A stretch of DNA of 64,000 bases from an uncultured Latescibacterota bacterium (lineage in GTDB: Bacteria; Latescibacterota; UBA2968; UBA8231). Numbering within the stretch: the first letter of the stretch is position 1; every line of letters begins with the position of its first letter. Below, one piece after another: positions 1 through 8,389 of this stretch. The DNA lies in contig OY282352.1 in assembly GCA_958295495.1 (NCBI GenBank), positions 3,846,548-3,910,547 of the forward strand. The letters run 5' to 3'. The translations under genes were made by a program, and so were the position numbers. Under the pieces are notes generated by a model. That model was not told where the DNA came from, made no database searches, and was given only the letters and a program-made list of their open reading frames with translations.

Positions 1-2506
1 GCAGGTGCTGCGCCGCGGAAAGCCACAGATTCCCCTCGAATACATGCGGCTTATACTGGGGCCGCGGTCGGTCGAGCAGCTTTGAATCCGCTTCCCAATA
101 CAGCCAGCGATTGTCAAATGGTCGGTAGGTATGGCGGATGAACCCGGCTCGGTCTGGCCCGCCGCGTACCAGCAGCTCATCGCGCACAGCATCGGCGTCG
201 AACTGCGCTGATTTTTTCATTATGGCCGGATAGCGGCGGGCGATGTCCTCGTGGCGCAAATCCGCGTTGAAGTAATCGTCGATCCGCGCCTTGAGCGGGT
301 CGAGATCGATGTCGATAAGAAATCCGTTGCGGCTAGTTTTCACGCCCGGAAACGACGCCGGAAACAGGTCGGGCAGCGCCGGCCAGTCGAACCAATCCTC
401 GCTCACCGCCGCTCGCACGAACGGCAGGCCAAGCGGCAACACTGGCTCAACATGGTCGTAGAGCTTTCCCGGTTCCACCTCCTTCGTCTCAAGCAGTTCC
501 TCGCGCTTGGCCTGCCCCCACAGATGGCGGAAGCCAATCTTCTCTGTTGGCGCGTGGTCGCATTTTCGCACCAGCGTCGCAATGGCAGTGCCTACCTGAA
601 TGCCGACCGGGTCGCCCTCCGTCGAAAAAATGCTCGGGTCCGGCGAGCCGTCCGGCGCGACCTTGCCGGTCTTGTACTTGTCCCCGTTCAAGCAGTCAAT
701 ACGAACCGCGTCAAATGTCTCCAGATAGTGCTCCCGCATCCCCGTATGCGACAGCCCATCGAGCCACGAGTAGTTGGAAATGAAGCACATCACGCCTTGG
801 CCCGTCCTTGCAATGCGCCGCTCGGCCATGCGGAAAAAGCGGACGTAGAGATCGTTTAGCCCTTGACCTTCGGGGCAGCGCACCCGCTTGGTCGTGCGGT
901 AGGCTTCCGATAGTTCCCGCTCTTCGTCCATAGACATACCCGCAAAACCGTTGTAGGGCGGATTGCCCAAGATCACCAGAATCGGCGTGTCCTGCTTCAC
1001 TCGCTCGGCCCGGTCGCGTTCTTCCTCCAGTTCGGGAAAAGGCAGTGGCTTGCTCGGGCGCGGCTCCCAACCGGTCAGCGCATTGGTGAGGAACACTTGG
1101 GCTCGTTCCTCCCCGTCCTCGGCCAGCGCCGCGTCGAGCGCCTGCATGGTCAACCCGACTTGCAGATGGGCGACGACAAAAGGCGCGGGCATGATCTCAA
1201 AGCCGAACACGCGCTCGGTCGCCGCCTGTTTGATCCGTGCGCCCGTGAGCGCACCCAAGCCTTGATTTTCCAAATTGGCGGCCATGCGGCGCAGCACTTC
1301 CGCCAAATAGGCCCCGGTGCCGCAGCACGGATCGAGCACATAGACGTTTTCCGCCGCCAGGCCGTCGGCCAGGCCGAGATCGTCCCGGAGTGCCTTGTCA
1401 ACGCGGGCGACCATGTAGCGCACCACTTCGGGCGGCGTGTACCAGACGCCCAACTGTTTGCGCAAATCGGGATCAAAGGCTTCGAGAAACGGCTCGTAAA
1501 AGTAGGTGACGGCCTCGCCCTCGTTGAAACGGGCAAAAAAAGCGTCGCAATCCACCCGGTCGAGCGCAGCAGACGTCCAGTCCAGCACTTCGACCAGCCC
1601 GAGCGGTTGCAGCCGACCAGGCTGCGATAGTTGTTGGAACAGCGCCTGCATGACGGGTGCCCGCAAATGCCAAACCGCTTCGCGCCAATTAAACGCTTGC
1701 GCTGGCCGCGGCGTTTGCCTCGCCCACAGCACCCAAGCGGAAAACACGCCGTAGAACAGCGTCTGCACCAACGTCGAACGAAAAAACCGCGCCCCCGGTT
1801 CGCCCTCAAAGCGAACGCCCAGCGCCTCTTCCAGCGCCGTCCGCACCGCCGCCAACGACGGCGCATCGCCCGCGGCCTCGACCCGCGCCAGCGCATCGCG
1901 GGCATGAGACGCCAACAGCCACGCCAAGTCCTTCGGCTCGGCCAGTCGCGCCCGATGAGACAAGGCCCGGCAAAGATATTCCCCTAGACTCGCGCCGACC
2001 TCGCTGGCAAAAGCCCGCGGCGTCTCCAACCGTTGCGCGAACTCCGCCGCGCTGGCCGCTAGCCGGAACGTTTCGAGCGTGGCCGGTTGCCCGGCCGCAT
2101 CCTCGCCCACCAGCACAAAGTCGCGCGTATTGGTCACCAGTACCAGCCGATAGCGCCCCCAATAGCGGCTGACCTGATCGCTCGCCGCCGTCAGCCAAGC
2201 GTCATCGTCCGCCGCCTTCACCTCGACTACGCCGCCTTCGGGCACCTGCCCCTGTTTCGGTTGCCTCCTCTGCACCTGCTTTGCTGCATAAAGCCCAAAA
2301 TCGGGATGTCCTGCTCCCTGATCGGCCAACTCGCCGACGCAAAACACCTTGGGCTTGAGCGTCGCGCCGATAGCATTCAGCAAGTTGGCCAGCGGCCCAT
2401 AGCTCGCCCGCTCGCCAGTCGCGCCGCCGGAAGCGCGAATCCGTTGCAGATCGGCGAGATAGGTTTCAACCGCTGTCGTCAGCCGCGTCGTCGTTTTGGT
2501 CATCAT
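1..2506 (-). CDS. Type ISP-like N6-adenine DNA methyltransferase (3' end off window)
   Basis: Open reading frame of at least 835 residues with no stop down to the window edge; the C terminus is missing. The methylase core has motif I DPCCGTG at about residues 392-398 and the catalytic NPPY motif at about 515-518, which marks an amino-methyltransferase acting on adenine. Downstream, a segment containing RHTYRPFDNRWLY resembles the C-terminal specificity domain of type ISP restriction-modification enzymes. The roughly 390 residues before motif I are a helical N-terminal region; no helicase motifs are visible. The start is the first ATG of an ATGATG pair, 3 nt after the DUF4276 stop, so the gene is probably co-transcribed with the two upstream genes. 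Likely role: modification arm of a restriction or other defence locus. The family is clear; the exact type is inference. Confidence 0.85.
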   Translation of the reverse strand, partial: MMTKTTTRLTTAVETYLADLQRIRASGGATGERASYGPLANLLNAIGATLKPKVFCVGELADQGAGHPDFGLYAAKQVQRRQPKQGQVPEGGVVEVKAADDDAWLTAASDQVSRYWGRYRLVLVTNTRDFVLVGEDAAGQPATLETFRLAASAAEFAQRLETPRAFASEVGASLGEYLCRALSHRARLAEPKDLAWLLASHARDALARVEAAGDAPSLAAVRTALEEALGVRFEGEPGARFFRSTLVQTLFYGVFSAWVLWARQTPRPAQAFNWREAVWHLRAPVMQALFQQLSQPGRLQPLGLVEVLDWTSAALDRVDCDAFFARFNEGEAVTYFYEPFLEAFDPDLRKQLGVWYTPPEVVRYMVARVDKALRDDLGLADGLAAENVYVLDPCCGTGAYLAEVLRRMAANLENQGLGALTGARIKQAATERVFGFEIMPAPFVVAHLQVGLTMQALDAALAEDGEERAQVFLTNALTGWEPRPSKPLPFPELEEERDRAERVKQDTPILVILGNPPYNGFAGMSMDEERELSEAYRTTKRVRCPEGQGLNDLYVRFFRMAERRIARTGQGVMCFISNYSWLDGLSHTGMREHYLETFDAVRIDCLNGDKYKTGKVAPDGSPDPSIFSTEGDPVGIQVGTAIATLVRKCDHAPTEKIGFRHLWGQAKREELLETKEVEPGKLYDHVEPVLPLGLPFVRAAVSEDWFDWPALPDLFPASFPGVKTSRNGFLIDIDLDPLKARIDDYFNADLRHEDIARRYPAIMKKSAQFDADAVRDELLVRGGPDRAGFIRHTYRPFDNRWLYWEADSKLLDRPRPQYKPHVFEGNLWLSAAQHL

Positions 2507-2509
2507 CTG

Positions 2510-3199
2510 TTATGGCCTCTCCGGTACTTCGAGTTTCTCAAGTCGCTCAACCCACGCCTTAAAGTGAGGACATTTGGAACGGATGTTCTCCAAGCCAATC
2601 CGTTCGGCCATCTGTGGTCCTACTGTTGTTTTCGAGTATTCGGGAAATTGGGCGATGATCCGCTTCGATGGAGCCGTATGTTGCCCGTCGTCGATCCGTT
2701 CTGGGGACTGGAAATCATGCAAAACATCATGCAAAGCAGAAATTTGGGAATCGGCATTGTCAAAGAAGAAAGCGAACTGGGATACATCAGAAAACAAATA
2801 CGCTTCAAATTCATGTAGCTGAATGAACGGGATAAAGCGATGATCGCTGGTCTCATCGAACCACGATCTTTCGAGAGCAGCCACCCGCTTATACGGGTCG
2901 TGGCGCAGTTTCTCAGCTTCTTCAACGCCGGGAAATTTCGTCGGCAAGGCGTAAAGGTCAATCATCGTGGTGAAAAATACATCATTCCCCGACTCCTGCT
3001 TGCGACGGCGGTTGATGTCGTTCTGCATTGCTGTGAAATTTCTTCCTCCTCCGCGATGAACTCTTCCCTTTCTTCGGGCGTGTGCAATCAAGGTCGGTTT
3101 CTGCATATAGACGCCAAAATTCGCCAGATGCGGCTTCAAGACCGTATCGGCAAACGTCTGCTCTGTTAAACCTTCGGCGAAGAGATAAAGTCGCGCCAT
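2510..3199 (-). CDS. DUF4276 family protein, partner of AAA ATPase
   Basis: 229 residues when started at the ATG that overlaps the upstream ATPase stop (TGATG); a longer reading frame extends 22 codons further upstream but lies inside the ATPase gene. The N terminus reads ARLYLFAEGLTEQTF and the middle carries FIQLHEFEAYLFSD, both typical of DUF4276. Such proteins are often encoded next to AAA ATPases of the RloA/AbiL/OLD-like kind, and the EG-T-E opening recalls Toprim-like nucleases. The one-base overlap suggests translational coupling and a stable pair. A nuclease role is inference from context. Confidence 0.8.
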   Translation of the reverse strand: MARLYLFAEGLTEQTFADTVLKPHLANFGVYMQKPTLIAHARRKGRVHRGGGRNFTAMQNDINRRRKQESGNDVFFTTMIDLYALPTKFPGVEEAEKLRHDPYKRVAALERSWFDETSDHRFIPFIQLHEFEAYLFSDVSQFAFFFDNADSQISALHDVLHDFQSPERIDDGQHTAPSKRIIAQFPEYSKTTVGPQMAERIGLENIRSKCPHFKAWVERLEKLEVPERP

Positions 3200-4299
3200 C
3201 AGTGCGGCCCTCCGCCGATGACGTTTTTCTCCCAAATCTCCCCAAGCGAGTAGTCCTTCAACCATGCGTTGAGCTTTTCGGCATCTGGCCTGTCGAATTC
3301 CGTAGCTGCATTCTTTAGCTCGACGACCACGATGTCCTCCGGCTCGAAGCTGTCGAGAAACGCGCTGGACTGCGTGCTGACGAGAACCTGCGTATGGTGG
3401 CTTGCGGCGCGAACCAGCGAGGCAATCACATTGAGCGCATAGGGGTGTAATCCGAGTTCTGGTTCATCCACCACAATCAGATAGGGGAGATTTTCCTTGG
3501 GCTGTAATAACAGCGAAATCAGGCAGATGGCCCGCAGTGTACCGTCCGAGAGTTGATGGGGACCAAAAACGCGATCGGACTCGCAATGCCGCCAATTGAG
3601 AATGATGTCTTTAGAGTCGCTCGGCTCCAGATCAAAGTCTTCAAAGAACGGTGCCACCTGCCGAATGGTCCGCACGATCCGGCGATACACCGTTTCTTTG
3701 CGGGACTTCAGTTCATGTAGTATCGCTGCCAAATTTGCCGCATCGGGCATCAGCCAGCGATTGTCGCCGACGTAACAATACTGCCGGACTCTCGAAGCCG
3801 GCGATGTATCGTGGAAGTGATAGACGCGACAGCGGTTCAGCAAATGCCTGAGTGCTTTTGCCGTAGGTTCGTCCTTTTGTGCCTCGTCTCCAATCCGCGT
3901 TTCCTGATGACCCATCCCCAGCGATACGACCTTTGGGCGCGAAAAATTTGTTTGCCGGAAGGAAAGCGTCTCTTCGGCAAAAATCATCGAATCACCGGCA
4001 GCGTGGAACAGCCGCATCTTATAGGAGTCTGTTCCATTCTCTACCTCGAACGCCATCTCCGCTTCCAATTGAGGAGTTATCCTCGGGCCAAAATGCAAGT
4101 TGGCCGTGGCCCGCCCGGTCGCCCCAATATGTTGCTGAAGCCGTCCGCCCATTAGTTCATTTACCAACTTGAAGAAGGCAATCAGATTGCTCTTACCAGC
4201 CCCATTGGCACCGATCAAAACATTGAGCGGCCGGAGTTCCAGCGTCATTTCTTTGATGGACCGAAAGCCCCTGAGCTTGATATTCTTCAATTTTGGCAT
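3199..4299 (-). CDS. AAA ATPase, AAA_21/DUF2813-like (SMC/OLD-type)
   Basis: 366 residues. Walker A GANGAGKS at residues 30-37 follows the opening KLKNIKLRGFRSI that is typical of RecF/OLD-like ATPases. An ABC-type signature region QLSDGTLR lies in the C-terminal half, Walker B LIVVDEPELGLHP is near residues 274-285 (D278, E279), and a following STQSSAFLD matches the H-loop area of the AAA_21 family. It is the first gene of a minus-strand operon with DUF4276 and the methylase. The predicted role is ATP-driven sensing or loading on DNA for a partner effector. No C-terminal Toprim is present in this chain, so the nuclease function, if any, must come from the DUF4276 partner. Confidence 0.85.
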   Translation of the reverse strand: MPKLKNIKLRGFRSIKEMTLELRPLNVLIGANGAGKSNLIAFFKLVNELMGGRLQQHIGATGRATANLHFGPRITPQLEAEMAFEVENGTDSYKMRLFHAAGDSMIFAEETLSFRQTNFSRPKVVSLGMGHQETRIGDEAQKDEPTAKALRHLLNRCRVYHFHDTSPASRVRQYCYVGDNRWLMPDAANLAAILHELKSRKETVYRRIVRTIRQVAPFFEDFDLEPSDSKDIILNWRHCESDRVFGPHQLSDGTLRAICLISLLLQPKENLPYLIVVDEPELGLHPYALNVIASLVRAASHHTQVLVSTQSSAFLDSFEPEDIVVVELKNAATEFDRPDAEKLNAWLKDYSLGEIWEKNVIGGGPH

Positions 4300-4369
4300 G
4301 TTACTTCCTCACTGTTCTGAAGATCGTGCAACGATGCACCGAGCATCTGCACATGGATGGCGACCCTTT

Positions 4370-4550
4370 TGCACCTGCTTTGCCGAGTAATGCTCCAAGT
4401 CGGGAGGCCCCGCTCCCTGATCGGCCAGTTCGCCGACGCAAATGAGCACTCCGCCGATGGCATTCAGCAGGTTGGCCAGCGGCCGGAGGCGCGGACTCGT
4501 TGCAGATTGGCGCGTTAGTTAGTCGTGTCCTCGTTTCGTCATCATTATAT
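4370..4550 (-). pseudogene. Decayed second copy of the methylase 5' end
   Basis: The minus strand starts again with ATGATGACGAAAC and, after a stop and several small deletions, encodes PLANLLNAIGGVLICVGEL and DQGAGPPD..YSAKQVQ. These match the N terminus of the methylase at 1-2506 (PLANLLNAIGATL...VFCVGELADQGAGHPD..YAAKQVQ). Similarity stops around 4370, about 70 nt before the ATPase start. The 4300-4633 gap contains this relic and otherwise only AT-rich sequence near 4545-4565; no other gene is seen. Confidence 0.8.
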
Positions 4551-4633
4551 TATGATATTATGGCCTAAAGAAGGCCCCTCCTACCGGCGATGCAAGCGAG
4601 GAGGCTTGGCTAGACGAGTGGACGCGAGAGAGA

Positions 4634-5827
4634 ATGGATCAACACCTAATGGAAAAATTAATCGCAGCTATTGACCGAGAATGGGTGGCCGAGCGGACCC
4701 GGGAATTGGTCGATATTTACAGCGTAACCATGGCCGAAGCCGAAGTATGCCGCGCCTATGAGGACATGATGCGCGAGATCGGCTTGGCGGTCGATGTGCG
4801 GGAAGTGAGTCCGGGGCGCAACAACCTCTACGCCCGTATCGCGGGCCGGGGGGATGGCCCCTCCCTGATGCTCAACGGCCATCTCGACACCATTCCCGTG
4901 GGTGCCTGCCCGCCTGCTCGCCGCGAGGGCAACCGCGTGTACGGACGGGGAGCGACCGACATGAAGGGGGGAATGGCCGCGGCCTTGGGCGCGGTCAAGG
5001 CGCTCTTGGAAAGCGGGGTGGAACTGCAGGGCGATTTGTGGCTGACGGCCATTGTGGGGCACGAGGAGATTGAGGCGCGAAAGGACGGGCCGCTGGCCCT
5101 GATCGCCGATCGCAACAGCGGGCGGATTGGCGGCGACCGGATCTTGATCGTCGAGGGCCGCGACGCGCTGTGGGTGATGAGCATGGGGTCCATGGTCTTT
5201 ACCATCGCGCTCGAATCGGCCGCCGGTGGCCAGCACACCCAGTACGTGCCCTTTGCGGAGAATCCGCTCCGCTTTGTGGGTGCGCTCATCGAGCAGATCC
5301 ACCAGTGTCAACGCGCGCTCGACGCCGGGCCAGCACACGCGCTAGCCGGTGCCGAGCGAATCGACTTAGGCATGGTCGCCGGGGGCGACTATTTCAATCG
5401 CACGCCGCTCTGCTGTACGCTGACGGGAACTCGGCGCTGGCTGCCGGGGCGCACCGCGCCGGAGGTATTGGCGGAGCTGGAAGAGCTGGCGCGACCGTTG
5501 GCCGCGGCTGGAAGGTTGAGCCTGCGGGTCGAGATGGAGCACGAGCGCGAGCCTTTTGAGACGCCGGCCGACGATGCGGCCGTGCAAGCGGTGGGACGAG
5601 CGCACGAGCAGGTGACCGGCCAAGAGGCGGAGTTGGTGGGGATGCGGATTGTGGGGGACGCCAATTTATACGTGCATGGGACGGGGGTGCCGTCCTTTTA
5701 CTACGGCCCCTCAAACGAGACGGCGCATGCGGATGTGGAGTGGGTGGAGGTGGATCGGCTAGAAAGGGCGGCGCAAGTGTACGCGCTGGCCGCAGCCGAT
5801 TATTGCGGCGCTGCATCCCCGGATTAA
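4634..5827 (+). CDS. M20 family metallopeptidase / deacetylase
   Basis: 397 residues. The dinuclear zinc site is visible: GHLDT (H83, D85 of the catalytic HxD), RGATDMKGG (D109), GHEEIE (E144-E145) and a late TAHADVEW (H365). Family members remove acyl or amino-acid groups from N-acylated substrates (ArgE, DapE, carboxypeptidase G2). The substrate cannot be told from sequence. The next gene, a class V aminotransferase, starts 5 nt after the stop, so the two are probably translated from one message in an amino-acid or amide catabolic pathway. Confidence 0.88.
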   Translation: MDQHLMEKLIAAIDREWVAERTRELVDIYSVTMAEAEVCRAYEDMMREIGLAVDVREVSPGRNNLYARIAGRGDGPSLMLNGHLDTIPVGACPPARREGNRVYGRGATDMKGGMAAALGAVKALLESGVELQGDLWLTAIVGHEEIEARKDGPLALIADRNSGRIGGDRILIVEGRDALWVMSMGSMVFTIALESAAGGQHTQYVPFAENPLRFVGALIEQIHQCQRALDAGPAHALAGAERIDLGMVAGGDYFNRTPLCCTLTGTRRWLPGRTAPEVLAELEELARPLAAAGRLSLRVEMEHEREPFETPADDAAVQAVGRAHEQVTGQEAELVGMRIVGDANLYVHGTGVPSFYYGPSNETAHADVEWVEVDRLERAAQVYALAAADYCGAASPD

Positions 5828-5832
5828 ATGCC

Positions 5833-7002
5833 ATGGATGTCCAAGCGATTCGCCGCGACTTCCCCGCGCTGGAGCAATACACTTGGTTCCAGAATGGGGG
5901 GGTGAGTATCACGCCGGTGCCGGTGGCCGCTGAGTACACGCGGTGGACGGAAGAAATGGTGCGGCGGGGGCCTTTGCACATCGTCTATCCAGAGGAGGAG
6001 TATCCGCGGCGCAAGGCGGCAATGGAGCGGCTGGCGCAGTTTTTCGGGGTGGCGGCTGGGGAGTTGGCATTGATGCGGGGGGTCAGCGAGGCGTTTCAGA
6101 CGGTGGTGCGGGGGATGGAGTGGGCGGCTGGGGACGAGATTGTGATCAGCGCGGACGAGGAGGCAGCCCTGCTTTTGCCAGCCCTGCACTTGCGGGATGT
6201 GCATGGGGTTGAGGTGGTCAAGGTGCCGCTGATTGACGCCGCCGCTGGGCAGGTGCAGGCTGTGGAGGAGCGGCTGGGGGAGCGGACCAAGCTGGTGGCC
6301 CTGAGCCACGTGACGACCGATTTGGGCTTCCGCCTGCCAGTGGAGCAAATTTGCGCGGCAGCGCGGGCGCGGGGGGTGTGCAGCTTTTTGGATCTGGCGC
6401 ATTCGGCGGGGCTGTACCCTTTGGACTTGCACGCGCTGGGGTGCGACTTTGCCGGTGTGCTCTCCTATAAGTGGATGTACGCGCCTTATGCCGCGGGGTT
6501 GCTCTACGTGCGGCCGGAGGCGCTCGACGCGGTGCAGGTGCGCTATGCCGGCGGGCGGGCCGAACAGTGGTTGGACCCGGTGGCAGGCACCTTCGCGCTG
6601 CACGAGACGGCCGAGCGCTTTCAGTACGGCCCTTGGTGCTGGCCGCTGGTGCTGGCTTGGGCCTTTGCCGTCGAGTACTTGGCGGCCATCGGGCTGGAGG
6701 CGATCTGGGCGCGGACAGTGGCGTTGGCCGGGCGGCTGAAGGAGGGGCTGGCGCAGATTCCGGGCGCGGTGCTCTACACTCCGCACTCCCCGCAGCGGTC
6801 TGCGGCGCTGGTCAGCTTTGGGCTGGCGGGCTGGAAGGGAGAGGAATTGAGCCGAGCACTCAGAGCCGAGTGGAACATGGTGATCAAGCCGCTGCCGCAC
6901 GGACGCGAAGGCTTGCGTGCCAGCCTGGCCTTTTTCTTACTTGAGGCCGAAATCGACGAGCTGCTCGCGGCACTGAGCAGCTTGGCCAAGCAGAGGAGCT
7001 AG
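5833..7002 (+). CDS. Class V aminotransferase / cysteine desulfurase-like PLP enzyme
   Basis: 389 residues from the ATG at 5833, chosen because the frame further upstream lies inside the M20 gene. The fold-type I PLP pattern is present: SHVTTDLGFRLPV, the cofactor aspartate in FLDLAHSAG and the Schiff-base lysine in SYKWMYAP (K213). The sequence is closer to isopenicillin-N epimerase/selenocysteine-lyase-like members than to IscS; no IscS-type catalytic cysteine loop is evident. It follows the M20 gene by 5 nt. Its last 100-130 bp recur three times downstream as relics (7775-7885, 11120-11190, 12712-12821). Confidence 0.85.
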   Translation: MDVQAIRRDFPALEQYTWFQNGGVSITPVPVAAEYTRWTEEMVRRGPLHIVYPEEEYPRRKAAMERLAQFFGVAAGELALMRGVSEAFQTVVRGMEWAAGDEIVISADEEAALLLPALHLRDVHGVEVVKVPLIDAAAGQVQAVEERLGERTKLVALSHVTTDLGFRLPVEQICAAARARGVCSFLDLAHSAGLYPLDLHALGCDFAGVLSYKWMYAPYAAGLLYVRPEALDAVQVRYAGGRAEQWLDPVAGTFALHETAERFQYGPWCWPLVLAWAFAVEYLAAIGLEAIWARTVALAGRLKEGLAQIPGAVLYTPHSPQRSAALVSFGLAGWKGEELSRALRAEWNMVIKPLPHGREGLRASLAFFLLEAEIDELLAALSSLAKQRS

Positions 7003-7017
7003 GCGTGAAGGTCGCGC

Positions 7018-7335
7018 TCATTCCGAATCGCCAAAGACCGTACGCCTCAGCGCGTCGTTCAACCGCGTCTGCCAGCCTGGCCCACTGCTGCGGAAATGTT
7101 CCGCAAGGTCGGCGTCGAGACGAATCGATATGTGCTTTTTAGTCGGGGCTTTCTGTTTGCCACGGGTGTGCCGAGAGCGTTCGACGATATGAGGGACGAC
7201 CTCACTGGCCGGGCGCATACGAGCAAGCTCTTCGGGGGTACGTTCGGGTGCGTCTGGATCGGCGGCGATGCCAGCGCGAATAGCAGCGTCTTCCTCTGGG
7301 GTCGGGAAGATGATGTCATGCTTGACTTTCGACAT
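7018..7335 (-). CDS. brnA: BrnA family antitoxin
   Basis: 105 residues from the ATG opening SKVKHDIIFPTPEED. The C-terminal half contains KKHISIRLDADLAEHFRSSG, the ribbon-helix-helix type DNA-binding segment of BrnA antitoxins. It overlaps the 3' end of brnT by 20 nt in the same direction, the usual BrnT-BrnA order. BrnA binds and neutralises the BrnT ribonuclease and represses the shared promoter. The 3' end lies 15 nt from the convergent aminotransferase stop. Confidence 0.85.
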   Translation of the reverse strand: MSKVKHDIIFPTPEEDAAIRAGIAADPDAPERTPEELARMRPASEVVPHIVERSRHTRGKQKAPTKKHISIRLDADLAEHFRSSGPGWQTRLNDALRRTVFGDSE

Positions 7336-7579
7336 AGTTGCGGGCCTCTCTTCTAGTGGCTTTGCGTAGGCTGATGATGCGGATGTTGTCGCCGCGTTCT
7401 GTAAAGGCAACAAAGTAGAGAACCGCGCCGATAAAACCTATGGCGATCCAGCGCGGTTCGGCGTGGTACTCGTCCAAGCCGATCAGGGCCGTGTCCCATT
7501 CAAAAGCGTCCATGTCGGCAAAGTCCACGCCGTGCTTGGCCAAATTGGCTTGTCGCTTGCCTTCGTCCCATTCGTACAT
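7316..7579 (-). CDS. brnT: BrnT family ribonuclease toxin
   Basis: 87 residues from the ATG opening YEWDEGKRQANLAKHGVDFAD, the hallmark start of BrnT. It continues with RWIAIGFIGAVLYFVAFTER and IRIISLRKATRREARNYVE, the conserved RelE-like core and C-terminal helix. BrnT is a type II toxin that cleaves RNA and is held inactive by BrnA. An in-frame extension 13 codons upstream is unlikely because it runs through the putative operator. A palindrome sits about 30-45 nt upstream of the start. Confidence 0.87.
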   Translation of the reverse strand: MYEWDEGKRQANLAKHGVDFADMDAFEWDTALIGLDEYHAEPRWIAIGFIGAVLYFVAFTERGDNIRIISLRKATRREARNYVESQA

Positions 7580-7601
7580 TGATTGTCGCCGATTAATACG
7601 G

Positions 7602-7625
7602 TCTGAATGTATATACAATCTGAAT
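7602..7625. promoter_or_regulatory. Candidate brnTA operator: palindrome within direct repeats
   Basis: Perfect 10-bp palindrome TGTATATACA at 7608-7617, flanked by direct repeats TCTGAAT at 7602-7608 and 7619-7625. It lies 23-46 nt upstream of the brnT start, where BrnA-type repressors would bind. The function is inferred from position. Confidence 0.45.
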
Positions 7626-7665
7626 AATTCTCAAGTTCACACAAACTAATCACAGGAGCGAGCAA

Positions 7666-7797
7666 ATGACCGACTATCCGCACCTTTCCATCCGCGTCCC
7701 TTGGCATGATGCCCGTTGGGCCGGAACGATCTGTACCACGCCGATCCTAAACGGCGCGTGTGCAAAACTCAAACGAGAGCCGAGTGGAACGTGGTGA
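7666..7797 (+). pseudogene. 5' fragment of a larger gene (43 codons)
   Basis: An ATG with a good ribosome site (CAGGAGCGAGCAA) opens a 43-codon frame starting MTDYPHLSIRVPWHDARW. After about 35 codons it runs into the relic of the aminotransferase 3' end and stops. The N terminus looks like the beginning of a real large protein (I recall similar IRVPWHDxxW openings in large defence-island proteins but cannot name the family). The rest is gone, so this is probably a truncation left by rearrangement. Confidence 0.4.
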
Positions 7798-7885
7798 TCA
7801 AGCCGCTGCCGCACGGGCGCGAAGGCTTGCGCGCCAGCCTAGCCTTTTTCTTACTTGAGGCCGAAATCGCCAAGCAGAGGAATTC
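7775..7885 (+). repeat. Relic copy 1 of the aminotransferase 3' end
   Basis: Near-identical to 6861-6956 of the class V aminotransferase: GAGCCGAGTGGAAC, GTGATCAAGCCGCTGCCGCA and CCTTTTTCTTACTTGAGGCC are shared, then a deletion joins 'GAAATCG' to 'CCAAGCAGAGGA'. It lies between the BrnTA module and the Rieske gene. Confidence 0.85.
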
Positions 7886-7918
7886 CAATACGCGAATCGC
7901 GGAGAAAGCGGACACGGC

Positions 7919-8389
7919 ATGACTGATACGCACAATGGCAAGAGCTCGCGCCGCTCTTGGCTGGCTTCGGTGCTCATGGGCGTCGGCTTGCTGGCCAGTT
8001 ACGGCACCTTGGCAGGTCAGACCCTGAGTTTTCTTTTGCCGACCGGGCTGGCCAAACGCAAACGCCGGATTTTCGTCGGGCCGGTAGAGGCCTTCCCCAC
8101 GGACGCCGTGCGCCCCATCCGCGACCTCGAAGGCAACGAGGTGCTGGTCAAGCGCACCAAGGACGGCTTTCAGGCCTTTAGCTCGACCTGTCCTCACTTG
8201 GGATGCAAGGTGCGCTGGGAAGCCGACGAGACGCGCTTCTTCTGTCCCTGTCACAACGGCGTTTTCAACGCCGATGGCGTCGCAATCTCGGGACCGCCTG
8301 CCGATGCCGGGCAGAGCCTCTATCCGGCTCCGCTGTTTGTCGATGACAAAAATCAGGTGGTCTATCTGGAAGTGGACGTGCCCCGATGA
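7919..8389 (+). CDS. Rieske [2Fe-2S] protein
   Basis: 156 residues. Cluster ligands are in CPHLGC (residues 91-96: C91, H93; C96 for the disulfide) and CPCHNG (109-114: C109, H112; C111 for the disulfide). The N terminus has SRRSWLASVL followed by a hydrophobic helix, consistent with a Tat-type uncleaved anchor, so the cluster domain faces the periplasm. The stop overlaps the cytochrome b start by 4 nt. It acts as electron acceptor from quinol in a bc1/b6f-type complex; here the third partner is the octahaem cytochrome downstream rather than a cytochrome c1. Confidence 0.92.
   Translation: MTDTHNGKSSRRSWLASVLMGVGLLASYGTLAGQTLSFLLPTGLAKRKRRIFVGPVEAFPTDAVRPIRDLEGNEVLVKRTKDGFQAFSSTCPHLGCKVRWEADETRFFCPCHNGVFNADGVAISGPPADAGQSLYPAPLFVDDKNQVVYLEVDVPR

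Noticed and set aside
251..859. Long plus-strand open frame opposite the methylase
   Set aside because: It is the exact antisense of the methylase codons; the minus strand carries the DPCCGTG and NPPY motifs.
5824..6900. 358-codon minus-strand open frame opposite the aminotransferase
   Set aside because: Shadow frame from GC-rich codons; the product is low-complexity (many P, R, Q, H) and has no domain, while the plus strand has a clear PLP enzyme.
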